Below, in pieces: positions 57,503 through 64,000 of a stretch of 64,000 nucleotides of DNA. This DNA comes from an uncultured Pelagibacteraceae bacterium (lineage in GTDB: Bacteria > Pseudomonadota > Alphaproteobacteria > Pelagibacterales > Pelagibacteraceae): contig CABYFG010000001.1 in the NCBI GenBank assembly GCA_902518185.1, positions 62,001-126,000 on the forward strand, written 5' to 3'. A model generated the notes under the pieces. The model ran no database searches, was not told where the DNA came from, and saw only the letters and a program-made list of their open reading frames with translations. Each line of letters starts with the position of its first letter. The stretch's first letter is position 1. Position numbers and translations under genes: made by a program.

Positions 57503-58249
57503 TTATTTTTTTTCGTTCGAAGGCTTTTTTTCAGCCTGTTTTTTATCTTCAGCATCTTTTTTATCACCCTTAGAAGCATCTGAGGCACCTTTTTCACCTT
57601 CCGTGGAAGCTGCTTCTTTGCTTTCTGCTCCCTCTGCTCCTTCCTCTCCCTCAGAGGCTTCGGCCTCAGCAGGTTTTTCAGGTTCTTTCATCACTGTTGG
57701 AGCAGCTAAAGTAGCAATAACAAAATCTCTTCCTTGAATAGTTGGAGTAACACTTGAGTCTAATTTAACTGATGAAATCTTAAAACTTTCACCAATATCA
57801 ACTCCATCAAGATCAATTGTTAAATTTTCTGGAATTTTTTCACTTGGACATCTTAATTCTACTTTTCTCCTTACTATGTTTAACACGCCACCTCTTTTTA
57901 AACCTGGAGATTTTTCATGATTTATGAAATTGACAGGTACTTCAATTTTTATTTTTACACCTGGAAGCACTCTTAAAAAATCTACGTGATTTGGTTCATC
58001 ACTATAAATATCATACTTTATCTCTCGTGGTAAAACATTTTGTGATTTACCATCAAGATTGATAGTTATTATGTTAGATAAAAAATTTTCTTTCTCTAAT
58101 AAGTTTTTGAGTAATTTTTTTGAGATATAAATCTTCTGATTTACTTCTTCTCCACCATAGATTATGGCAGGAACATTACCACTTTTTCTAAGGTCATTTA
58201 ATTGTCCCTTTGTCGTGTTGTTTCGAATGTTTGCATTTAGAGAGTTCAT
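57503..58249 (-). CDS. rplY: Ribosomal protein bL25 (Ctc form) with long low-complexity tail
   Basis: This 5S rRNA-binding protein has 248 residues. The N-terminal L25 domain shows RNNTTKGQLNDLRKSGNVPAIIYGG near residue 8 onward, and the TL5/Ctc beta domain follows (RRKVELRCPSEKIPENLTIDLDG near 130). The last 60 or so residues are made almost only of Ala, Glu, Lys, Gly and Ser and are probably disordered. The DNA for this tail is clearly richer in G and C than the surroundings. Followed by pth and ychF. Confidence 0.94.
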   Translation of the reverse strand: MNSLNANIRNNTTKGQLNDLRKSGNVPAIIYGGEEVNQKIYISKKLLKNLLEKENFLSNIITINLDGKSQNVLPREIKYDIYSDEPNHVDFLRVLPGVKIKIEVPVNFINHEKSPGLKRGGVLNIVRRKVELRCPSEKIPENLTIDLDGVDIGESFKISSVKLDSSVTPTIQGRDFVIATLAAPTVMKEPEKPAEAEASEGEEGAEGAESKEAASTEGEKGASDASKGDKKDAEDKKQAEKKPSNEKK

Positions 58250-58292
58250 AAAAAAGAGTTTTTTAACTCATGTCTACAAATAATCAAGGTAA

Positions 58293-59225
58293 TTATTTAA
58301 ACAAATCTGATACAGATGTTGAGTTTGAAATTCTTTTGATGGCCTCACCCATAAGGCTTGAAATTGACAAAACTTCAATGTTTTTCACATTTTTAGTTTT
58401 TTCAACATTATTTATAGTATCTGTTATCACTAAATTTTTAATCACCGAATTCTTTATTTTTTTTACAGCATCGCCACTCAAAACTCCGTGAGTAATATAA
58501 ACATAAACTTCTTTTGCCCCTCTGTTTTTCAAGGCTTTTGCTGCGTTTACTATTGTTCCTCCGGAGTCGATTATATCATCAACAATAATACAAGTTTGAT
58601 CTTTAACATCTCCTATAACATTCATCACTTGTGATTGTCCTGGTTTGGGTCTTCTTTTATCAACTATTGCAAGGCCAACATTTAGAAGTTTACCAAGTGC
58701 TCTTGCACGTTCAGTTCCTCCAACATCAGGAGCCACACAAACAATTTTTTTATTTTTTATATTTCTTCTTGCATGTCTTGCAAATATTGGTGTTGAAAAA
58801 AGGTTATCTACTGGAATATCAAAAAAACCTTGAATTTGCCCTGCATGTAAATCAACTGTGACAACTCTATTTGCGCCTGCCTTTGTAATTAAGTTTGATA
58901 CTAATTTTGCTGATATTGATGTTCTAGGAACAACTTTTCTATCTTGTCTTGCATATCCAAAATAAGGTATTACTGCAGTAATATTTTTTGCTGATGATCT
59001 TTTTAGTGCATCTATACACAACAATAATTCCATCAGGTTGTCATTAGCAGGAGAGGAAATTGACTGAATAATAAATATACTATTCCCTCTAATATTTTCG
59101 TTTATTTCAATATAAATTTCCCCATCAGCAAATTTTCTAATGCTAGAATTGACTAATTTTGACTTTAAATATTTTGCAATTTTTTTACTTAGTACTTTAT
59201 TACTATTTCCAGTTAATAATTTCAT
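58293..59225 (-). CDS. prs: Ribose-phosphate pyrophosphokinase (PRPP synthase)
   Basis: It makes PRPP from ribose-5-phosphate and ATP for nucleotide and amino acid synthesis. The 310-residue protein has the ATP site in [20 protein letters not shown] near 95-114, [18 protein letters not shown] near 128-145 and the PRPP loop [17 protein letters not shown] near 213. The prs-rplY-pth-ychF order is widespread. PRPP is used by the purine pathway that includes PurD. Confidence 0.97.
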   Translation of the reverse strand: MKLLTGNSNKVLSKKIAKYLKSKLVNSSIRKFADGEIYIEINENIRGNSIFIIQSISSPANDNLMELLLCIDALKRSSAKNITAVIPYFGYARQDRKVVPRTSISAKLVSNLITKAGANRVVTVDLHAGQIQGFFDIPVDNLFSTPIFARHARRNIKNKKIVCVAPDVGGTERARALGKLLNVGLAIVDKRRPKPGQSQVMNVIGDVKDQTCIIVDDIIDSGGTIVNAAKALKNRGAKEVYVYITHGVLSGDAVKKIKNSVIKNLVITDTINNVEKTKNVKNIEVLSISSLMGEAIKRISNSTSVSDLFK

Positions 59226-59233
59226 TGAAAAGT

Positions 59234-59995
59234 TTAATTAATCATAATTATTGAAATATTTCTACCATAATCAGCATGTTTTAGTTTTAAAGAGCGTCTC
59301 GCGCTAAAAAAATTATTCTTTTGAATAAAAGTGTCTAGATTTCTCATTTCAATATTTGTTATTTTATTCATTTCTAGCTGCGATTTGACATAACCTGGCA
59401 AATTAAAAAAAATTGATTTTTTTTTACTTTTGAAAAAAACCTTATTTTTGGCATTCAACTTAATAAATTTTTTTTTAAGATCTTTCTTTACATTGTAACT
59501 ATTAAACCCAATACAAGGACCTATAGCAGCATAAAAATTTTTTACTTTACAGCCTTTTTTTAACATAAAATTTATTACTTTTGTGACTATGCCTTTATAT
59601 GCTCCTTTCCAGCCAGCGTGTATTGCTGCAATCATATTTCTTTTATTTTCATATAATAAAATTGGAACACAATCAGCAGTTAAAATTGCTATTGGTATCT
59701 TTTTTTGATCAGTAATTATTGCATCCGCCATAATTTTTTTTTTTTTAGATTTAAAGTTTTTGTTAATAAATACAAACTTATTACTATGAATTTGATGCAG
59801 TAAAAAAATTTTTTTAGACTTTACATTAATTTTCTTTCTAACAATCGCTAAATTTTTTTTGACTTTGTTTTTGTTATCATTGGATCCAGGTCCGCAATTA
59901 AGACTTTTATAAATTCCATTTGAATTTCCACCAAGCCGATCAAAGAAGCCATGAGATAATTCTTTTTTTTTTAATAATAACTTTGAGATTATCAA
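59234..59995 (-). CDS. pgeF: Peptidoglycan editing factor / multicopper-oxidase-like PgeF (YfiH)
   Basis: This 253-residue protein of the YfiH/laccase-domain family, whose members edit wrongly made peptidoglycan precursors or act as phenol oxidases. It has [19 protein letters not shown] near residue 15, ADAIITDQ near 90, metal-ligand segments [15 protein letters not shown] near 106 and [14 protein letters not shown] near 124, and [16 protein letters not shown] near 155. The start is a TTG at 59995 since no ATG fits; the frame follows the MidA-like gene by 2 bases. Confidence 0.9.
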   Translation of the reverse strand: MIISKLLLKKKELSHGFFDRLGGNSNGIYKSLNCGPGSNDNKNKVKKNLAIVRKKINVKSKKIFLLHQIHSNKFVFINKNFKSKKKKIMADAIITDQKKIPIAILTADCVPILLYENKRNMIAAIHAGWKGAYKGIVTKVINFMLKKGCKVKNFYAAIGPCIGFNSYNVKKDLKKKFIKLNAKNKVFFKSKKKSIFFNLPGYVKSQLEMNKITNIEMRNLDTFIQKNNFFSARRSLKLKHADYGRNISIIMIN

Positions 59996-59997
59996 AT

Positions 59998-61041
59998 TTA
60001 AAAACCTACCTTAAATTTATTTTTTTTATTTTTTATCAGCATCACTTTAAAAAGAGTTCCCATTTGATCTTTATCAATAAGTCTTTTAAGACGGTAATAA
60101 ATATCAGTTTTTTTTGAAAAAACTAAATTTTTAGAAATTATTTCTGCTCTTTCCCTTATTCCCATGTTAATTAAAAATTTCCTCTGAGTTGTAAATTTAA
60201 CATCTAAAGTGCCCATTTTCTTAACTAATTTTTTAAAAAAATTAAAACTTATTTTATGGGTAATATCTATGTTCCCAATCTCAGATAAAATATTGACAGA
60301 TTTATGGTTAGAAACTGCTTGTAAAGTGTCTCTCATTTTTTCTTGAGTGTAACCATAGTCTATAATTAAAAGTCCTCCGAGATCTCTTTTTATCATTTTA
60401 CAAATACTTTTTAAATAATTTGTACTTAATTCAGAATATTCAATAAAATTTTGGTTATTTGACATTGCCAAACCATATTTTTTTTTTATTTTTTTAAAAT
60501 TAACTTTCTTTTCAAAAAAAAAAGGGTTTTTGGGGTTCTCGAAGTTAACAAACTTTTCAAACCATAAATTCTTTTTTTTTATAAATTGTTTGATGGCTAA
60601 TGCATCGAAAAATTCATTTGCAATAAATATACTTGGATACTTTTTAATCTTATTAATTTTTGTGATCCAAGTTATGGAACTTTTATTTAATTTTTCTTTT
60701 TGAACTTTAATCAAATTTGGACTTTTTTCATAAATTACAAAGTTACAAGATTTGTAAAAAATAGGAAAATTTTTGAAACTTTCCATAAAAATTTTCATCA
60801 TTTCCCCATTACCCGCGCCTAATTCAATTAAATTAAATTTTTTTGGGGAACCCAAACTTTTCCAGAAACTTAAAATCCAAACAGCTATCATTTCAGAGAA
60901 TAATCTTGAAATGTTTGGAGCTGTTACAAAATCACCCTTCTTACCAAAAGGATTCCTCTTCATGTAATAACCGAACTTTTTATCATAAAGAGAAAAATTG
61001 ATAAATTGATCTAAAGAAAAGTTATTTTTTCTTGAACTCAT
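59998..61041 (-). CDS. SAM-dependent methyltransferase, MidA/NDUFAF7 family
   Basis: This 347-residue protein has the family opening FSLYDKKFGYYMKRNPFGKKGDFVTAP in residues 17-43 (given here in part only), the SAM loop LIELGAGNGEMMKIF near 72, and LLIIDYGYTQEKMRDTLQA near 226. The mitochondrial relative methylates an Arg of a complex I subunit; the bacterial target is unknown but a protein of the respiratory chain is plausible. It overlaps lgt by 20 bases; lgt-methyltransferase-pgeF is a common alphaproteobacterial order, as I recall. Confidence 0.88.
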   Translation of the reverse strand: MSSRKNNFSLDQFINFSLYDKKFGYYMKRNPFGKKGDFVTAPNISRLFSEMIAVWILSFWKSLGSPKKFNLIELGAGNGEMMKIFMESFKNFPIFYKSCNFVIYEKSPNLIKVQKEKLNKSSITWITKINKIKKYPSIFIANEFFDALAIKQFIKKKNLWFEKFVNFENPKNPFFFEKKVNFKKIKKKYGLAMSNNQNFIEYSELSTNYLKSICKMIKRDLGGLLIIDYGYTQEKMRDTLQAVSNHKSVNILSEIGNIDITHKISFNFFKKLVKKMGTLDVKFTTQRKFLINMGIRERAEIISKNLVFSKKTDIYYRLKRLIDKDQMGTLFKVMLIKNKKNKFKVGF

Positions 61042-61801
61042 ACTTTACAAATAATAAATAAAGACCAATTGAAAAAAATAAAAAACTAATTAATTGGCCC
61101 ATACTTAATTTAAAAAAAAGATAACCTAGCTGTTCATCTGGCGCTCTGAAAAACTCTATTACAAATCTAAAAACTGAGTAAAAAATCAGAAACAAACTAG
61201 ATAAAAAACCTTTTATTTTTATATAACCTTTTTGATAAAAAATTAATAATATAAAAAATAAAATTATACCTTCAAAAAGCGCTTCATATAACTGTGACGG
61301 ATGCCGATAAATATCATCTACTTTTATAAATTTTACAGCCCATGGAACATTAGCTGCCAATCCATAAAGTTCGGAATTAATAAAATTTGCTATCCTTCCA
61401 AAAAAAATGCCAATAGGTGCTGCGATTGAAACAATATCTAAATATTCAAAGGGATCTTGATTGTTTTTTTTAGCAAACCAAAAGCTGACTATTATTAATC
61501 CGATTAATCCACCATGAAATGACATTCCTCCTTGCCAAATTTTGAATATTTCAATGAAATTTGAATAGTAATACTCAAAATTATAAAATAATACGTACCC
61601 TAATCTTCCACCAACGACTATTCCAATTATTAGAAAAGTAATATAATCATCAAATTTTTCCTTTAAATTTGCATCAGATATTAAAATTCTTTTGCTTAAA
61701 ATCCATCCGATTAGAATACCAAAAATATATGATAGTGAATACCACCTTATTTCAAATGAAAATATTTCAAGAGCAACTGGGTCAAAATTATTAATGAACA
61801 T
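61022..61801 (-). CDS. lgt: Prolipoprotein diacylglyceryl transferase
   Basis: It adds diacylglycerol to the lipobox Cys of prolipoproteins. The 259-residue membrane protein has about seven helices, the Arg-rich segment VGGRLGYVLFYNFEYY near residue 60, MSFHGGLIGLI near 93 and the signature GRIANFINSELYG near 134-146. The ending shows the RFVIEFFRAPDEQLG motif near 212. It acts before LspA (9623-10117). It diverges from the ubiK-like gene by 47 bases. Confidence 0.96.
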   Translation of the reverse strand: MFINNFDPVALEIFSFEIRWYSLSYIFGILIGWILSKRILISDANLKEKFDDYITFLIIGIVVGGRLGYVLFYNFEYYYSNFIEIFKIWQGGMSFHGGLIGLIIVSFWFAKKNNQDPFEYLDIVSIAAPIGIFFGRIANFINSELYGLAANVPWAVKFIKVDDIYRHPSQLYEALFEGIILFFILLIFYQKGYIKIKGFLSSLFLIFYSVFRFVIEFFRAPDEQLGYLFFKLSMGQLISFLFFSIGLYLLFVKYEFKKK

Positions 61802-61848
61802 TTTAATATTTAATTATAAATTAATTTTAATTTTAATTATATAAATAT

Positions 61849-62097
61849 ATGAAAAATTCAAAATTTGTAATTGATAAACTTGCTAGGTTATTTGAACATG
61901 GAATTGTATCATCAAAAGATTTAGCAGCAGAAATAACGAGTATTTTAAAATCAAAAAGAGATGAAATTGTTTTTAAAATGAAGCTTACGAGCAAAGACGA
62001 GTTTGAGGTTTTATCAAAAAGGGTAGAAAACTTAGAATTAATTATTAAGAAATTAAAAAATTCCAAAAAAAGAACTAAACGGGTAAAAAAATCTTAA
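61849..62097 (+). CDS. UbiK/BMFP-type small coiled-coil protein
   Basis: This 82-residue protein has an amphipathic N-terminal helix (residues 1-50) and a C-terminal coiled coil (EFEVLSKRVENLELIIKKL near 51-69) followed by a Lys/Arg tail. The pattern, including a segment of KDEFEVL type, fits the BMFP family, which includes UbiK, a helper of aerobic ubiquinone synthesis. It stands opposite lgt. Its 3' end overlaps the histidine kinase gene by 23 bases. Confidence 0.75.
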   Translation: MKNSKFVIDKLARLFEHGIVSSKDLAAEITSILKSKRDEIVFKMKLTSKDEFEVLSKRVENLELIIKKLKNSKKRTKRVKKS

Positions 62098-63394
62098 CTC
62101 CTAATCCTTTTAGAGGAGATTTTTCTAATTTTATATTTCCTCCGTGTGACCTAATAATGTCTGAAGCAATAGATAATCCAAGACCTACACTAGATTTTGC
62201 ATCTGCTCTTCCCTTATTTATTTTGTAGAATGGTTTGAATACGTTGTTATATTCTTTTTCAGGTATCCCAGGTCCATTATCTTCAATCTTTATGAAAAGA
62301 TTATTTTTTTTCTTACTAAGTTCGATATTAACCTTTTCACCATATTTAATTGCATTATCAATTAAATTATTAAGACATCTTTGAATTAAATTTTTTCTTC
62401 CATTAATATAAACTCTAGGTGAAATTGTCTTGGTAATATTATTATTATTATATTTTTCAACAACTCTATTTATTAAATCGGACAAGTTAAATTGCTCATC
62501 TTTTTCTTGAAATGAGGAACTTGTAAATTGTAGATACTCATTAAGCATTTTTTCCATTTCATTTATATCATCTGTTAAATTATTTTTTATATTTTTATCT
62601 TTTATAAAAGCTGTTTGTAGCTTCATTCTTGTTAAGGGTGTTCTCAAATCATGGCTAATTCCAGATAACATCTCTGATCTTTGCTTAAGATGACGAACAA
62701 TTCTTTTTCTCATTTTGTCAAATTCATAACCTGCTTGTCTAATTTCTGCAGCACCAGAGGGTTTAAATTCCTCAATTTCTTCTCCTCTTCCAAATTTTTC
62801 TGCTGCTTTAGCAAGATTGGTTATTGGTCTAGTTTGATTTTTTAAAAAAATTAATGAGATTAAAACCATTATTAAAGCTGGCACGGTAATCCATAACGCA
62901 AAAATTCTAGCCGAAGAACTTGTGACCCTATCTTTTGGAACTAAAAATTTGAAATATCCTTTATTATGTTTAATCCTAATATCAATCAGCTCTTTATATG
63001 TAAGTGAGTCAAACCAAAAATTACTTGAACCAAATTTCGATTTAAGTTCTCTTCTAAGAGTTCTATCAATAGGACTAAACCATCTTTCCTCAAACTTATA
63101 TACAAATTTTGGATCCTCTACATATTCAATGTTTAGATCTTGGTATACAGAAAAAAGATTTTTTATTTCATCTTTATTGTAAATTTCATCATTATAAACT
63201 TCAATAAAAGTATTTATTTCATTAACTAACGCTTTAGTCATACCTTTATTTGTTTTAATCCATAAACTATCAAAAAAAACAATTGTGATTATTAATTGCA
63301 AAACAATCACTGGCACTGCAACAATTAATAGCGCTCGGTAGAATAGTCTCTTTGGAAGAATATTTTTGATAAATTTATTCAATCCATAAAACAT
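62075..63394 (-). CDS. Sensor histidine kinase, EnvZ-like
   Basis: I chose ATG 63392-63394 (MFYGLNKFIKNILPKR, 439 residues); another in-frame start 48 bases earlier lies inside the response regulator gene. Two membrane helices (about 16-40 and 165-190) flank a periplasmic sensor of about 125 residues. HAMP follows, then H-box SGISHDLRTPLTRMKLQ near 242, N-box LNNLIDNAIKYGEK near 338, G1 EDNGPGIP near 365 and SVGLGLSIASDIIRSHGG near 398. It forms a pair with the upstream OmpR-type regulator, which it overlaps by 20 bases. The signal is unknown; osmolarity or envelope state is a guess from the family. Confidence 0.9.
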   Translation of the reverse strand: MFYGLNKFIKNILPKRLFYRALLIVAVPVIVLQLIITIVFFDSLWIKTNKGMTKALVNEINTFIEVYNDEIYNKDEIKNLFSVYQDLNIEYVEDPKFVYKFEERWFSPIDRTLRRELKSKFGSSNFWFDSLTYKELIDIRIKHNKGYFKFLVPKDRVTSSSARIFALWITVPALIMVLISLIFLKNQTRPITNLAKAAEKFGRGEEIEEFKPSGAAEIRQAGYEFDKMRKRIVRHLKQRSEMLSGISHDLRTPLTRMKLQTAFIKDKNIKNNLTDDINEMEKMLNEYLQFTSSSFQEKDEQFNLSDLINRVVEKYNNNNITKTISPRVYINGRKNLIQRCLNNLIDNAIKYGEKVNIELSKKKNNLFIKIEDNGPGIPEKEYNNVFKPFYKINKGRADAKSSVGLGLSIASDIIRSHGGNIKLEKSPLKGLGVKIFLPV

Positions 63395-64000
63395 ATCCCA
63401 CTCCTCTGATTGTTTGAAGAAATTTTGGATTCTTTGGATCAATCTCGATTTTTTTCCTTAATCTAGTAATTATAACATCAATTGATCTTTCTTTATTTAA
63501 ATCTATTATAAGACCAATATCTTCCCTTGAAAAAGTTTTACCAGGATTATTAATCATTTTTTCTAGAATTTTTTTCTCAGTAGTATTAATTTTAAATTCT
63601 TTTTTACTTCTTAAAATTAATTGCTTATTTAAATCTATCTTAATATTTTTAAAATCAACTATTCTTAATTGGTCGTGACTTTTTGTTTTTTCAATTATAT
63701 TTTTAATTCTCAATATTAATTCTTTGGGTTCAAAAGGCTTTGGTAAATAGTCATCAGCACCAATTTCTAAACCTTCTATTCTTTCATCTGGCTCACCTTT
63801 TGCTGTGAGTAGAATAATTGGTGTTTGTAATTTTTTTTTATTCTGTTTTAAAAAATCTAGACCACTTTTACCTGGCATCATAATATCTAATATAATGAGA
63901 TCAAAATTTACAATTTTAATCTTTTCAGAAGCATCCTCTGCGTTACTCGCTGTTGTGACCAAAAAATTATTTTCGTTTAAATATTTTTTAACCAATGTTC
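63375..64000 (-). CDS. OmpR-type response regulator, N-terminus cut by window edge
   Basis: About 208 residues are visible; the receiver's first strand with its acidic pair lies beyond the right edge. The phosphorylated Asp is in LIILDIMMPGKSGLDFL, the Lys in GADDYLPKPFEPKELILRI, and a winged-helix output domain follows (FSREDIGLIID, then RSIDVIITRLRKKIE and TIRGVGYVL). This order is that of OmpR/PhoB regulators. The partner kinase starts within its last 20 bases, so the two are likely translated together. Confidence 0.93.
   Translation of the reverse strand, partial: TLVKKYLNENNFLVTTASNAEDASEKIKIVNFDLIILDIMMPGKSGLDFLKQNKKKLQTPIILLTAKGEPDERIEGLEIGADDYLPKPFEPKELILRIKNIIEKTKSHDQLRIVDFKNIKIDLNKQLILRSKKEFKINTTEKKILEKMINNPGKTFSREDIGLIIDLNKERSIDVIITRLRKKIEIDPKNPKFLQTIRGVGYVLWIE

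Overview
The window looks like a chromosome segment of a SAR11-type marine alphaproteobacterium (Pelagibacterales). The grounds are very AT-rich DNA (I judge about 30% GC by eye), Lys/Asn/Ile-rich proteins, extreme compactness, and alphaproteobacterial gene orders: a split F0 ATP synthase operon with b and b' subunits, coxB-coxA-ctaB-small ORF-ctaG-coxC-surf1, petABC, DciA-like/dsbA/smc beside mutY, a TPR protein with ispE, and a CcrM-type GANTC methylase. A carotenoid-to-retinal cluster (crtI, crtB, crtY, blh) fits a proteorhodopsin-bearing photoheterotroph, although no opsin gene is present here. This is inference from content; no search was run.

Layout. 1-5.0 kb: a cut-off envelope protein, a YczE-like membrane protein, typA, a tiny basic ORF, a terminator, and groEL/groES. 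5.1-11.6 kb (+): HAD-IIA protein, ribF, ileS, lspA, a DUF3035/BamF-like lipoprotein and a short pgi. 11.6-19.3 kb (mostly -): rsmD, purD, a DUF2093 protein (+), then ubiA-msbA-waaA-lpxK-lpxL for ubiquinone and lipid A/Kdo. 19.3-23 kb: DUF2721 protein, quinone oxidoreductase, pirin, a type II haloacid dehalogenase and rsmE. 23-30.4 kb (+): the aa3-type cytochrome oxidase operon with assembly factors, then thrC and a peroxiredoxin. 30.4-42.9 kb (-): fifteen co-directional genes from a DciA-like protein through dsbA, smc, F0 ATP synthase, crtIBY, blh, ispH, thrB and rnhA. 42.9-50 kb: mutY, an FAD monooxygenase, ccrM, rnhB, a uracil-DNA glycosylase, TPR protein and ispE. 50-64 kb: tRNA-Gln, cca, greA, hemF, trmL, petABC, ychF, pth, rplY, prs, pgeF, a MidA-like methyltransferase, lgt, ubiK-like, and an EnvZ/OmpR-type two-component pair cut by the right edge.

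How it fits together. Much of the window serves membrane energetics: bc1 complex, cytochrome oxidase, ubiquinone synthesis, F0 ATP synthase and retinal production. Envelope building (lipid A, Kdo, lipoprotein lipidation and cleavage, BamF-like lipoprotein) and translation/RNA processing make up most of the rest. Nothing mobile was found: no transposase, integrase, phage gene or CRISPR array. No gene-free stretch exceeds 300 bases; the longest is about 275 bases (2792-3067), and it holds a small ORF and a terminator.

Most notable: a one-base-too-long A/T homopolymer that breaks the waaA/lpxK junction; an SMC protein that seems to lack its hinge; three GANTC sites in and around the predicted ccrM promoter; the retinal cluster placed directly behind F0 ATP synthase; eight of nine convergent gene pairs overlapping at their 3' ends; and a tRNA gene ending three bases before the CCA-adding enzyme gene.
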